Shown here one piece after another: positions 7,971 to 16,400 of a stretch of DNA of 64,000 nucleotides. Made by a program: the position numbers and the translations under genes. Under the pieces are notes generated by a model. That model was not told the origin of the DNA, ran no database searches, and saw nothing but the letters and a program-made list of their open reading frames with translations. The stretch comes from Gammaproteobacteria bacterium UBA7803 (GTDB taxonomy: Bacteria; Pseudomonadota; Gammaproteobacteria; Pseudomonadales; Azotimanducaceae). The stretch covers positions 62,001 to 126,000 of the forward strand of contig DLCH01000071.1 in assembly GCA_002480525.1 (NCBI GenBank), written 5' to 3'. The stretch's first letter is position 1; each line of letters begins with the position of its first letter.

Positions 7971-9422
7971 TCAGCCGGCGCGGCGTTCCGGCCAGCCGGC
8001 GAGCGCGGGCGTCGTCCGCCAGGCCACCAGGGCATAGGCGGCACAGGACACCGCCAGCGCCGGGAACACCTCGTGCAGGTGCGCGGACAGGCCGGCGGCC
8101 AGCCAGGCGAGCAGCACCGCCACGCCGAGGGCCATGGAGGTCAGCACCGCCGCGGCGTTGCCGCGCCGCCAGTGCAGGCCGAGCAGGATCGCCGGCAGAA
8201 AGCAGACCGCGTAGAGGCTGCCGGAGAAGATGGTGATCTCGACGATGCCGCCGGGCGGGTCCAGCGCCACCACGGCGGAGACCATGGCCAGGGCCACCAC
8301 GCCGCCGCGGGTCCACGTCAGCGGCCGCGCCGCCGGCCGGACCACCTCCACCACGTCCTTGTAGAGCACCGAGGCCGCCACCAGCAGCACGCTGTCCATG
8401 GACGACATGGCCGCGGCGACGATGGCGATCATCAGCGCGTCGGCGGCCCAGCGCGGAAACACCGAGGCGTCGTTGATCAGCGTCGGGATGATCAGGTCGG
8501 TGTCGGTCACCCCGTCGAGCAGGAAGTGGGCGTACAGCCCCACCGGAAACAGGCAGCCCTGAATCACCAGCAGGCCAACGATGGCGACCCACATGCCGGT
8601 CCGGGCGCTGCGTTCGTCCGGCAGGGCGTAGAAGCGGGATATCTGCCGCGGGTCCACCAGCAGCTTGAGGGACCCGGACAGGGCGATGCCGAGCAGCACC
8701 ACGAACGGAATGCCAGGACTCCAGGTGAACAGCCCCGCGGTGTCCGGCCGCCCGGCGAGCTCCGGCAGCCGCAGCGGGCCGCCGGCCGCATCGGTGACGA
8801 AATAGAAGATGGTGACCGATCCCACCACCATCAGCGCGCCCTGCAGTACGTCGGTGCGCACCACCGACAGAAAGCCGCCGATCGACGTGTAGACCATGAC
8901 GATGGCCAGGGTGATGCCCACCGCCGCCTCGTAGGGCACGTCTAGGAACATCTGGAACAGACCGCCCGCGCCTTTGAAGATGGCCACCAGATACAGCAGG
9001 CTCGACAGCAGGATTACCAGGCCGGCCGCCACGCGCAGCGCCGGCCCGCGGCCGCCGAACCGGCTGTGCAGGTAGTCGGGCAGGGTCAGCGCATCCCAGT
9101 GACCGGTGAACCGCCGCAGCCGCGGCGCGACCGTGGTCCAGGACAGCCAGGTGAACAGCACGATCAGCAGCGCCAGCGAGAACCACGGCACGCCGTACTC
9201 GTAACCCTTGCCGGCGTGGCCCACGTAGCTGTTGGTGCTGGCGAAGGTGGCGAAGAACGACACGCCGAGCGCGAACGCGCCGACCCGGCGGCCACCCAGG
9301 TAGTAGTCGCCGAGATCGCGTGTGCCGCGCCGCCCGATCCGGGCGTGATGCACGAGCATCAGCGAATAGGCGGCGAACAGTATCACCGCCAGCCAGTGCT
9401 CGGTGAGCCAGTGCCAGGTCAC
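7971..9422 (-). CDS. Sodium:solute symporter (SSS family)
   Basis: 483 residues with about 13 membrane helices. The start is GTG 9422, supported by GAGGAGGGG upstream. The N-terminus carries the SSS hallmark GDYYLGGRRVGAFALGVSFF near residues 38-57 and FASTNSYVGHAGKGYEYG. Later, AIVAAAMSSMDSVLLVAASVLYKD near 330 matches the sodium-site region of the family. It would import an organic solute with sodium; candidates in the family include proline, pantothenate and organic acids, and the sequence does not decide between them. It is convergent with, and touching, the YkvI-like gene. Confidence 0.93.
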   Translation of the reverse strand: MTWHWLTEHWLAVILFAAYSLMLVHHARIGRRGTRDLGDYYLGGRRVGAFALGVSFFATFASTNSYVGHAGKGYEYGVPWFSLALLIVLFTWLSWTTVAPRLRRFTGHWDALTLPDYLHSRFGGRGPALRVAAGLVILLSSLLYLVAIFKGAGGLFQMFLDVPYEAAVGITLAIVMVYTSIGGFLSVVRTDVLQGALMVVGSVTIFYFVTDAAGGPLRLPELAGRPDTAGLFTWSPGIPFVVLLGIALSGSLKLLVDPRQISRFYALPDERSARTGMWVAIVGLLVIQGCLFPVGLYAHFLLDGVTDTDLIIPTLINDASVFPRWAADALMIAIVAAAMSSMDSVLLVAASVLYKDVVEVVRPAARPLTWTRGGVVALAMVSAVVALDPPGGIVEITIFSGSLYAVCFLPAILLGLHWRRGNAAAVLTSMALGVAVLLAWLAAGLSAHLHEVFPALAVSCAAYALVAWRTTPALAGWPERRAG

Positions 9423-9522
9423 GGAATCCCCTCCTCGCCGGGGAGTCTACCGCGACGACCGGCCGGGCGCGCCGGGCTGACGATCCGCGGGGATGCCGGT
9501 ATCCTCGGGGGTGGGAGGTGTC

Positions 9523-9723
9523 ATGCGCTATCTGGTCCAGTTACTGATCCCGGCGCTGATCTTCGCCGGCGTGCTGTACGCACTCACCCGGCAGCGGCGC
9601 GGCGGGGCCCGATCCGAGTCCGCCGCCGGCGATTCCGATACCGGCGCGTTCCTGGTCATTCTGGTGGTCAGCGGCGCGGTCGCCCTCGGCACCGCCTGGC
9701 TGATGCTGGAACTGCTGGGGTGA
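9523..9723 (+). CDS. Small two-helix membrane protein
   Basis: 66 residues from ATG 9523, chosen over the in-frame ATG at 9493 because GGGAGG sits 4 bp before it. It begins MRYLVQLLIPALIFAGVLYA, a membrane helix, followed by a basic and acidic hydrophilic loop (QRRGGARSESAAGDSDTG) and a second helix (FLVILVVSGAVALGTAWLML). I do not recognise the family. It ends 4 bp before the dioxygenase gene and probably heads that transcript. Confidence 0.62.
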   Translation: MRYLVQLLIPALIFAGVLYALTRQRRGGARSESAAGDSDTGAFLVILVVSGAVALGTAWLMLELLG

Positions 9724-9727
9724 ACCC

Positions 9728-10573
9728 GTGGGCGTGACCGTCGAGCCCAACGACGGCGGCTTCGGCGCAGCCATACGCGGCGTCGACCTGCGGCGCCCGC
9801 CCGACGATGCCGACGTCGCCGCCATCCGGGCTGCCTGGCTGGCCCACCAGGTGGTGTGGTTTCCCGATCAGCCCATGGCGCACGCCGACCTCGAGCGCTT
9901 CACCCGCTGCTTCGGCGACTGGGGCCACGATCCGTACGTCGCTCCCGTCGCCGGCCACCCCCACGTCCTGGAGATCCGTCGCGAGCCCGACGAGCCCGTC
10001 GCCCCGTTCGGCGGCGCCTGGCACTCGGACTGGTCGTTTCAGGCGGAACCGCCGTCGGCCACCCTGCTCCACGCCAAGATCGTGCCGCCGGTGGGGGGCG
10101 AGACCTGGTTCGCCGACGGCGCCGCGGCCTACGAGGCCCTGTCCGAGCGCGAACGCGCCGAGATCGACGGCCTGACGGCGTTCCACAGCGCCCGTCGGCC
10201 GTACAGCCACGAAGGCTTCCGGGCCGGCCGCGGCGACCAGCGCAGCATGCGCATCCTGCCCAGCGACCGGGCCTGGGACGTGCAGCCGCACCCGCTGGTG
10301 CGCACCCATCCCGAGACCGGCCGGCGGGTCCTGTGGGTCAACGCGGTGTACACCATCGGCATCCAGGGCATGCCGGACGGACCGGCCCAGGCCCTGCTCG
10401 AACGGCTGTGCCGCCACGCCACTGACGACCGCTTCGTCTACCGCCACCGCTGGGCGCCGGACATGCTCACCATGTGGGACAACCGGTCGGTGCAGCACTG
10501 CGCCCGGGGCGGCTACGACGGCCATCGCCGCGTGATGCACCGGACCACCGTCGCCGGCGACCGGCCGCGCTGA
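9728..10573 (+). CDS. TauD/TfdA-family Fe(II)/2-oxoglutarate dioxygenase
   Basis: 281 residues starting at GTG 9728 (a second GTG two codons on is possible). The iron-binding HxD is in GGAWHSDWSFQ near residue 99 and the distal histidine in MWDNRSVQHCA near 257. RRVMHRTTVAGDRP at the C-terminus carries the arginine that binds the 2-oxoglutarate carboxylate. Members hydroxylate taurine, aryloxyacetates, alkyl sulfates and similar compounds; the substrate here cannot be read. It is followed after one base by the hybrid histidine kinase gene, so the two are probably co-transcribed. Confidence 0.92.
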   Translation: MGVTVEPNDGGFGAAIRGVDLRRPPDDADVAAIRAAWLAHQVVWFPDQPMAHADLERFTRCFGDWGHDPYVAPVAGHPHVLEIRREPDEPVAPFGGAWHSDWSFQAEPPSATLLHAKIVPPVGGETWFADGAAAYEALSERERAEIDGLTAFHSARRPYSHEGFRAGRGDQRSMRILPSDRAWDVQPHPLVRTHPETGRRVLWVNAVYTIGIQGMPDGPAQALLERLCRHATDDRFVYRHRWAPDMLTMWDNRSVQHCARGGYDGHRRVMHRTTVAGDRPR

Positions 10574-10574
10574 C

Positions 10575-12491
10575 GTGGCCGAGCCGGACCAGCAAAGCCA
10601 GCAGGGGGGCGACGCCACGACCGGACCCATGGCGCTGGTCGATCCCGGCGGCACCATCCGCTACCTGGCGGACGCCGGCGCCGGTTCCGCCCGGCCGGGC
10701 CAGCCGGCGACGACCCTGGTCGAGCCCGAGGCCCGGACCGCCCTCGCCCAGGCGATCGAATCGGTGCTCGCCGGCGGGCCGGCGGTGACGCTGCCGACGG
10801 GCCGCACGGACCCGGCCGGCCGGCCGGAGCGCCTGCGGGCGTTCGCGATGCCCGGCGCCGACGGCGCCCTGGTCGCCCTCGCCCGGATCGACGGCCTGGC
10901 GGCAGCCCGCCAGGCCGCCCTGGAGCGCAGCGAGGAGCGGGTCCGCACGCTGGTCGAATTCGCGCCGGAGGCGATCACCATCTTCGACGTCGACACCGGA
11001 CGGTTCGTGGACGTGAACGGCAACGCCTGCGAGCTGTTCGGCATGACCCGCGAGGCGCTGCTGCGCTGCGGGCCCCAGGACGTCAGCCCGGAGTTCCAGC
11101 CCGACGGGTCGCCGTCCGCGCAGGCGGCCGGCTACTGGCTCGGGCGCGCCATCGACGGCGAGCACAGCGTGTTCGAATGGCAGCACCGCTCCAGCGACGG
11201 GCGCGAGATCCCCTGCGAGGTGCGGCTCATCCGCCTGCCGGATCCGGAGCGCCGCCGGGTGCGCGGCAGCATCATCGACATCAGCCGCCGCAAGCAGGCG
11301 GACGAGGAGCGGGCCAGGCTCACGCTGGAGCTCGCCCAGGCTCAGAAGCTGCAGGCCATCGGCCAGCTCACCGGCGGCGTCGCCCACGACTTCAACAACC
11401 TGCTCACCGTCATCATGTCCAGCCTGGAGCTGATCGAGCTGCAGCCCGAGGACGTGGAACGGGTGCTCGGCCACACCCGGCAGGCGCTGCGGGCCTCGGA
11501 ACGGGCCGCGGCGCTCACCCAGCAGCTGCTGGCCTTCGCCCGGCGTCAGCCGCTGCGTCCGCGGGACGTCGATCTCAACGACCTGGTCAGGGACACGGAG
11601 GCGCTGCTGGCCCGGACCCTGGGCGAGGCCATCGAGGTCGAGACCCGGCTCGCGCTGGACCTGTGGACCTGCCGCACGGACCCGACCCAGCTCGAGAACG
11701 CCATACTGAACCTGGCCATCAACGCCCGGGACGCCATGCCCCAGGGGGGCCGGCTGGTGCTGACCACCGCCAATGCCGCCATCGGGGGCGGCGACACGGC
11801 CGCCTACCCGGGCATGGAGCCCGGCGAGTACGTGCGCCTGACGGTGGCCGACACCGGCGCCGGCATGGGCGAAGACGTCCTGCGGCACGTGTTCGAGCCG
11901 TTCTTCACCACCAAGGAAGCCGGCCAGGGCAGCGGACTGGGGTTGTCCATGGTGTACGGCTTCGTGCGCCAGTCCGGCGGTCACGTGCACATCCACAGCC
12001 GGCCAGGGGCCGGCACCACCGTGACCGTGCACCTGCCACGGCGCCGCGCGGATGCCGACGAGGTGGACCGCGGCGGGTTTCCCGACGCCACGCCCGCCGG
12101 CCGCGGCGAGTCGGTGCTGGTGGTCGAGGACGACCCGGCGGTCCGCCGCCTCGTCACCGCGACGCTGGAGGGCCTGGGCTACCGCACCGTCGGCGCCGCC
12201 GATGCCACGGCGGCGCTGCAGACGCTGCGCCGCCGGCCCGACGTGGACCTGCTGCTGTCGGACGTGGTGCTGGCCGGCGGCCGCCACGGCCCGGAACTCG
12301 CCAGGGAGGCGCTGGCCCTGCTGCCGGGGCTGCCGGTGCTGTTCATGTCCGGCTACAGCGAGGAGGCCGCCAGCGGACGCGGCGGCCTGGAGGCCGGCCT
12401 GATGCTCGAGAAGCCCTTCACCCGCCACCGGCTCGCCGTGGCGGTGCGGCGCGCCCTCGACGGCGACGGACCGTCGGAGGCCGGATCGTGA
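10575..12491 (+). CDS. Hybrid histidine kinase: PAS, HisKA, HATPase, receiver
   Basis: 638 residues starting at GTG 10575. The order is a weak N-terminal region (1-115), a PAS domain (about 118-240, ITIFDVDTGRFVDVNGNACE), a HisKA dimerisation domain with the phosphorylated histidine H271 in GGVAHDFNNLL, and a HATPase_c domain (N box NLAINARDAMP, G boxes DTGAGM and GSGLGLSMV). A C-terminal receiver (514-630) has acidic residues VVEDD and phospho-acceptor D563 in LLLSDVV. No membrane helix is evident, so sensing is probably cytoplasmic. No separate response regulator is nearby, so phosphate may stay in cis or go to a distant partner. It overlaps the HIT gene by 4 bp (GTGA). Confidence 0.93.
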   Translation: MAEPDQQSQQGGDATTGPMALVDPGGTIRYLADAGAGSARPGQPATTLVEPEARTALAQAIESVLAGGPAVTLPTGRTDPAGRPERLRAFAMPGADGALVALARIDGLAAARQAALERSEERVRTLVEFAPEAITIFDVDTGRFVDVNGNACELFGMTREALLRCGPQDVSPEFQPDGSPSAQAAGYWLGRAIDGEHSVFEWQHRSSDGREIPCEVRLIRLPDPERRRVRGSIIDISRRKQADEERARLTLELAQAQKLQAIGQLTGGVAHDFNNLLTVIMSSLELIELQPEDVERVLGHTRQALRASERAAALTQQLLAFARRQPLRPRDVDLNDLVRDTEALLARTLGEAIEVETRLALDLWTCRTDPTQLENAILNLAINARDAMPQGGRLVLTTANAAIGGGDTAAYPGMEPGEYVRLTVADTGAGMGEDVLRHVFEPFFTTKEAGQGSGLGLSMVYGFVRQSGGHVHIHSRPGAGTTVTVHLPRRRADADEVDRGGFPDATPAGRGESVLVVEDDPAVRRLVTATLEGLGYRTVGAADATAALQTLRRRPDVDLLLSDVVLAGGRHGPELAREALALLPGLPVLFMSGYSEEAASGRGGLEAGLMLEKPFTRHRLAVAVRRALDGDGPSEAGS

Positions 12492-12928
12492 CGGCGCCCT
12501 TCGAGCTCCACCCCCGGCTGGCCGCGGACTGCACGCTGCTGGGCGACCTGCCGCTCTCCAGGCTGCTGCTGATGCGCGACGCCCGGTTTCCCTGGTGCAT
12601 TCTGGTGCCGCGCATATCCGGGCTCACGGAACTGCACGACCTGCCCCGGGACCGCCGGGGCGAGTGGTTCGACGAAATGGCGGCGGTGTCACGCGCGGTG
12701 CTCGGCCTGCCGGGCGTCACCAAGATCAACGTCGGCGCGCTGGGCAACCTGGTGCCCCAGCTCCACGTGCACGTGGTCGGCCGCCACGCCGGGGACGCGG
12801 CCTGGCCCGGGCCGGTGTGGGGCTCCGGCGCTGCCGAACCACCCGCCGACGCAGATCTCGCCGGGCTGCGCGGGGCGCTGACGAAGGCGCTGGCGCCTGC
12901 CCTGCGCGACGCCGGCCCGGGCGCCTGA
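12488..12928 (+). CDS. HIT-domain protein (histidine triad nucleotide hydrolase)
   Basis: 146 residues starting at GTG 12488, which overlaps the histidine kinase stop. The triad segment is PQLHVHVVGRHAGDAAWPGP near residues 86-105, matching the proteobacterial HIT subgroup. HIT enzymes cleave nucleotide phosphoesters such as dinucleoside polyphosphates or AMP-linked substrates. The frame is open far upstream inside the kinase gene, but family-like sequence starts only at TAPFELHPRL. Overlap with the kinase gene argues for co-translation; no functional link is known. Confidence 0.88.
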   Translation: MTAPFELHPRLAADCTLLGDLPLSRLLLMRDARFPWCILVPRISGLTELHDLPRDRRGEWFDEMAAVSRAVLGLPGVTKINVGALGNLVPQLHVHVVGRHAGDAAWPGPVWGSGAAEPPADADLAGLRGALTKALAPALRDAGPGA

Positions 12929-12942
12929 ACGGAGGAATCCGG

Positions 12943-13473
12943 TCAGCCGGACGGCAGCGCCATCCGCATGGCGCAGCGGCGCTCCCCGGGCAGCCCCTGA
13001 TCCACCTCGCTGGCGAGAATGGTGGCCAGCCGCGGGTGGTCCGCCGGCTCGGCGATCCTCAGGAAACCGAGGCGCTGGTAGAACGGCGCGTTCCAGGGCA
13101 CGTCGGTGAAGGTGCTGAGGGTGACGGCGGCCAGCCCGCGGTCCCGGGCGTGCGCCACGGCGGCCTCGATGAGCCGGCGGCCGAGGCCCCGGCCCTGATG
13201 AGCCGGCTCCACGGCCAGCTCCCACACGTGCAGCTCGTCACCGGCCACCTGGGCCGCGAGGAAACCCACCGGCCGGCCCCCGGCTTCCGCCACCCAGGAC
13301 GTGCCGGCCTCAACGTGGCGGGCATGAACGGTCTCCGGCTTGTGCTCACCGCTGTCGGCGATCCAGGCGAGCCCGGGCGCCGCGCGGAACGACTCCGCTG
13401 CCGCCAGCTCGACGGCCGGCAGCAGCGGTACGTCGGTTCGGGTGGTGGGACGGATGCGGTCGGCGGCGCTCAT
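12943..13473 (-). CDS. GNAT-family N-acetyltransferase
   Basis: 176 residues. The acetyl-CoA binding motif A is ELAVEPAHQGRGLGRRLIEAA near residues 90-110 (Q/RxxGxG/A), preceded by the strand DELHVWELAV and followed by AVTLSTFTDVPWNAPFYQRLGF, a typical GNAT C-terminal half. The acceptor substrate is unknown. It is convergent with the HIT gene (14-bp gap) and lies downstream of the thiolase gene on the same strand, separated by 75 bp holding two GC-rich hairpins. Confidence 0.9.
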   Translation of the reverse strand: MSAADRIRPTTRTDVPLLPAVELAAAESFRAAPGLAWIADSGEHKPETVHARHVEAGTSWVAEAGGRPVGFLAAQVAGDELHVWELAVEPAHQGRGLGRRLIEAAVAHARDRGLAAVTLSTFTDVPWNAPFYQRLGFLRIAEPADHPRLATILASEVDQGLPGERRCAMRMALPSG

Positions 13474-13489
13474 GGGCCGCCATGATAGC

Positions 13490-13547
13490 CGACCGGGGCC
13501 GGAGCGGCCCCGGTGCAGGCCGCCGCCGGCGCGGCGGCGGCAGGCGC
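13490..13547 (-). terminator. Two GC-rich hairpins after the thiolase gene
   Basis: Between the thiolase stop and the GNAT start lie two strong inverted repeats: GGGGCCGGAGCGGCCCC (about 13494-13511) and GCCGCCGCCGGCGCGGCGGC (about 13523-13543). Neither is followed by a T-run on the minus strand, so intrinsic termination is doubtful; they may stabilise the 3' end of the thiolase mRNA. Confidence 0.35.
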
Positions 13548-13548
13548 G

Positions 13549-14778
13549 TTACATCCGCTCGATGATGGTCGCCGTGCCCATGCCGCCGCCGGTGCACATG
13601 GCCACCAGCGCCGTGGACTTGTCGAGGCGCTCCAGGGTGTCCACGGCGGTGCCGATCAGCATGCCGCCGGTGGCGCCGATGGGATGCCCCAGGGCGATCG
13701 CGCCGCCGTCCACGTTGACCACGTCGTGGGACACGTCGAGGTCCTTCATGAACTTGAGCACCACCGAGGCGAAGGCCTCGTTGATCTCCCACAGGTCGAT
13801 GTCGTTCTTGGTCATGCCGGCCTTGTCCAGGCAGCGCTGGGCCGCCGGCCCGGGCGCGGTCAGCATGATCAGCGGCTCGGTGCCCGCGGTCGCAGCCTGG
13901 CGGATGCGGGCCCGGGGCTTGAGGCCGTGGGCCTTGGCGTAGTCCGGGCTCACCACCAGCACCGCGCTCGCGCCGTCCACGACGCCGGAGGAGTTGCCGG
14001 CATGGTGCACGTGGATGACCCGGTCGATGTCCGGGTACTTGTCCTTCGCCATCTCGTCGAAGGGCTTCGGGTAGCCGTCCACCTGGGCGGCGCCCATGCC
14101 TTCGAAGGAGGGCTTCAGGCCCTCGAGGCTCTCCAGCGTGGTGCCCGGGCGGGGATGCTCGTCCCGGTCGAGGGCGAGGCTGCCGTCGTCGTTGTAGATC
14201 GGCACCAGCGCGTTCTTGAAGTAGCCGCCCTCGATGGAGGCGAGCGCGCGCCGCTGGCTCTCCACCGCATAGCGGTCCACGTCCTCGCGGCTGAAGCCTT
14301 CGATGGTGGCGATCAGGTCCGCGGAGATGCCCTGGGGGACCTGGGGATGCAGCTTCAGCAGATGCTCGTTGTTGGCGTGGAAGCCGTTGGCGTGGATGGG
14401 CGAGTAGCGGGACATGAACTCCACGCCGCCGGCCACCACGGCCTCCTGCTGGCCGGACATCACGCCCATGGCGGCGAAGTTGACGGCCTGCTGGCCGCTG
14501 CCGCAGAACCGGTGCAGCGTGACGCCGGTGACGCTGATCGGCCAGCCCGCATCCAGCACGCTCATCCGGGCGATGTCGTGGGCGTGGTCGCCGCTGCCGG
14601 AGCCGCAGCCGGCAACGACGTCCTCGATGTCGGCCGGGTCGAAGCCGACCTTGTCCTTCAGGCCGTTCAGCACCTGCGCCATGCAGCGCTGCGGATGAAT
14701 GTGGCTCAGGCTGCCGACGCCGGGTTTGCCCCGGCCCCGCGGCGAGCGGACGGCGTCGATGATCCAGGCTTCACGCAT
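13549..14778 (-). CDS. Acetyl-CoA C-acetyltransferase (thiolase)
   Basis: 409 residues. The nucleophilic cysteine is in LHRFCGSGQQAVN near residue 92, the catalytic histidine in GGAIALGHPIGATGG near 362, and the second cysteine in ALVAMCTGGGMGTA near 393; all three family signatures are intact. It condenses or cleaves acyl-CoA with acetyl-CoA, in beta-oxidation or in acetoacetyl-CoA formation. Acetoacetyl-CoA is also the substrate of the HMG-CoA synthase encoded at 54.9 kb, but the distance gives no direct link. It is transcribed alone or with the downstream GNAT gene. Confidence 0.95.
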   Translation of the reverse strand: MREAWIIDAVRSPRGRGKPGVGSLSHIHPQRCMAQVLNGLKDKVGFDPADIEDVVAGCGSGSGDHAHDIARMSVLDAGWPISVTGVTLHRFCGSGQQAVNFAAMGVMSGQQEAVVAGGVEFMSRYSPIHANGFHANNEHLLKLHPQVPQGISADLIATIEGFSREDVDRYAVESQRRALASIEGGYFKNALVPIYNDDGSLALDRDEHPRPGTTLESLEGLKPSFEGMGAAQVDGYPKPFDEMAKDKYPDIDRVIHVHHAGNSSGVVDGASAVLVVSPDYAKAHGLKPRARIRQAATAGTEPLIMLTAPGPAAQRCLDKAGMTKNDIDLWEINEAFASVVLKFMKDLDVSHDVVNVDGGAIALGHPIGATGGMLIGTAVDTLERLDKSTALVAMCTGGGMGTATIIERM

Positions 14779-14823
14779 GTCGATTCCCCCTGATGGTCGA
14801 AGTGACGGAAATTGAAACGAATT

Positions 14824-15819
14824 CTACCCCGATTCCGGCTCGCCGTGGACGGCCGCCGCACCTCCCCCGGTTTCCGGCGCCAGCTCGATGCTGGCCTTGA
14901 GCCAGGCCTCCACGACGATGCGGGTCGGCACGATCAGGCCGTCGCGGCGGCCCAGGGTGAGGGTCATCTCGAAGGACTCGTCGTCGTCTTCCAGCACCAC
15001 GTACCGGCACCGGCCGGGGCCGTGGGCCAGGCGCGCCAGCCGGTAGACGTGCCGGCCGGTCTGCACGGTCTGGTCCGGCGCGCAGCGCGGCGCCACGAAC
15101 AGGGCGCTGACCACGTCCGGAAACGGCGCCGCAGGCCGCTCGGGGCGCTGCCTGCCGTTCTTGACGACGCGGACCACCCCGTCTTCGATGACCAGATGGC
15201 GGGACTTGTCCCGGTCGGTCTCCAGGTAGCCGAAGCGCAGCGGCGCCGGGCCGCCGTCGTCGACCCGGCCGGCGGCCTCGAACTGGTTGCGCCAGTCCGT
15301 GAAGCCCTGCAGCCAGTTGTTGGAACGGGCGTCGCCGGTGACCCGGTAGCCGCCATCCTGGAGGGCGACGGTGACGGTGGCCTCGCCCACCGGGGCGCCG
15401 GCCACGGAGGCGACGTAGCGCAGGGTGACCTCGCCGTCCGGGGTCGCGGCCGGCGCAGGGGCGGCGGCGAGGAGAATCGCGCTCAGGAGAGCGCTCCCAC
15501 GGAGGTGTCGGTGGATTCGAATGGGGATCGCGCTCAGGAGAGCGCTCCCACGGAGGCGCTGGCGGATTCGGATGGGGATCGCGCTCAGGCGAGCGCTCCC
15601 ACGGAGGCGCGGGTGGGTTCGGGTGGGGATCGTGCCCAGGAACGTACTCCCACGGAGGTGTCGGTGGATTCGGGTGGAGATCGCGCCCGGGAGGGCGCTC
15701 CCACGGCGGTCTCGGTGGGTTCGGGTGGGAATCGCGCCCGGCAGAGCGCTCCCGCGGCGGGCTCTGGCCGGGAGGCCGCGGTCAGGGGCGCGGAATGGGG
15801 TCGGTCGGCTCTGGGACAT
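14824..15819 (-). CDS. DUF3108-type exported protein with repeat-encoded N-terminus
   Basis: The conserved part (about 215 residues, from TPDGEVTLRYVASVAG) resembles DUF3108 proteins: a beta-rich domain with YRVTGDARSNNWLQGFTDW and SFEMTLTLGRRDG, usually preceded by a signal peptide. Here the hydrophobic segment SALLSAILLAAAPAPAA begins inside a 51-bp repeat array. The nearest in-frame ATG, GTG or TTG upstream is ATG 15819, beyond the array and inside the GST gene (38-bp overlap), giving 331 residues with about 95 encoded by repeats of the type RGSALLSAIPIRIHRHL. Either this long form is made, or initiation uses a non-standard codon near the array edge. Function is unknown; the domain call is from memory of the family. 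Confidence 0.7.
   Translation of the reverse strand: MSQSRPTPFRAPDRGLPARARRGSALPGAIPTRTHRDRRGSALPGAISTRIHRHLRGSTFLGTIPTRTHPRLRGSARLSAIPIRIRQRLRGSALLSAIPIRIHRHLRGSALLSAILLAAAPAPAATPDGEVTLRYVASVAGAPVGEATVTVALQDGGYRVTGDARSNNWLQGFTDWRNQFEAAGRVDDGGPAPLRFGYLETDRDKSRHLVIEDGVVRVVKNGRQRPERPAAPFPDVVSALFVAPRCAPDQTVQTGRHVYRLARLAHGPGRCRYVVLEDDDESFEMTLTLGRRDGLIVPTRIVVEAWLKASIELAPETGGGAAAVHGEPESG
15476..15756 (-). repeat. Tandem array of about six 51-bp REP-like repeats
   Basis: The core recurs with exactly 51-bp spacing, starting at 15476, 15527, 15578, 15629, 15680 and 15731. On the minus strand each unit starts GTGGGAGCGCTCTCCTGAGC or a close variant, a palindrome (GAGCGCTC/GAGCGC) with a GTGG head, followed by a linker ending CGACACCTC or similar. 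Copies diverge progressively toward 15756. 51 bp is 17 codons and no copy carries a stop in the DUF3108 frame. The same palindrome family occurs as inverted pairs near 25.8 kb and 49.8 kb. Confidence 0.9.
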
Positions 15820-16396
15820 CGTAGCCACGCTGAACCGCCGGTCGGTCGGCGATGCCGAGATACCAGCGGCGCAGGTGCGGAAAGGCGGACCAGTCAACCT
15901 GGTGCCAGGGCCAGCGGGCGATCCAGGGCCAGGTCGCCATGTCGGCGATGGAGTAGCTGCCCGCCAGGTACGCCCGGTCCGCGAGCCGGGCGTCGAGCAC
16001 CCCGTACAGGCGGTGCGCCTCGGCCAGATACCGCTGCTCCGCGTACGGCGCCTTGCCCGGATTGAAGCGCACGAAGTGATGCACCTGGCCGAACATGGGG
16101 CCGACCCCGCTCATCTGCAGCATCAGCCACTCCACGGTCTCCCAGCGGTCGTCACCCTGGAACCGGGCCTCCCGGTCCGCCAGGTACAGCAGGATCGCGC
16201 CGGATTCCATCAGCGCGCGGCCGCCGTCGACGATGGCCGGAATCCTGCCGTTCGGGCTGATGCGCCGGAACGCCGCGGCGTGCTGGTCCCCCCGGCCGAT
16301 GTCCACCGGATGGACCCGGTAGGCCAGGCCGAACTCCTCGAGGGCGATGGAGACCTTGCGGCCGTTGGGCGTGGGCCAGGTGTAGAGGTCGATCAC
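15782..16396 (-). CDS. Glutathione S-transferase family protein (YfcG/YghU-like)
   Basis: 204 residues starting at GTG 16396. The thioredoxin-fold N-terminal domain begins IDLYTWPTPNGRKVSIALEE, with the TxPN/GxK pattern of the Nu-class YfcG/YghU group, which use glutathione or glutathione disulfide in disulfide reductase-like chemistry. ISPNGRIPAIVD and ALMESGAILLYLAD are the expected glutathione-site segments, and the C-terminal helical domain includes YLAGSYSIADMATWPWI. The gene starts 4 bp after the HAD phosphatase stop. Its 3' end overlaps the longest form of the DUF3108 gene. Confidence 0.92.
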   Translation of the reverse strand: MIDLYTWPTPNGRKVSIALEEFGLAYRVHPVDIGRGDQHAAAFRRISPNGRIPAIVDGGRALMESGAILLYLADREARFQGDDRWETVEWLMLQMSGVGPMFGQVHHFVRFNPGKAPYAEQRYLAEAHRLYGVLDARLADRAYLAGSYSIADMATWPWIARWPWHQVDWSAFPHLRRWYLGIADRPAVQRGYDVPEPTDPIPRP

Positions 16397-16400
16397 TGCA

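Noticed and set aside
15476..15756. CRISPR array
   Set aside because: Units are contiguous, imperfect 51-bp repeats without unique spacers, the palindrome is REP-like and no cas genes are near.
14812..16065. Plus-strand open frame with repeated AQESAPTEVSVDS-like peptides
   Set aside because: The repeats come from the 51-bp REP array read in the other direction; the flanks are antisense to the DUF3108 and GST genes.
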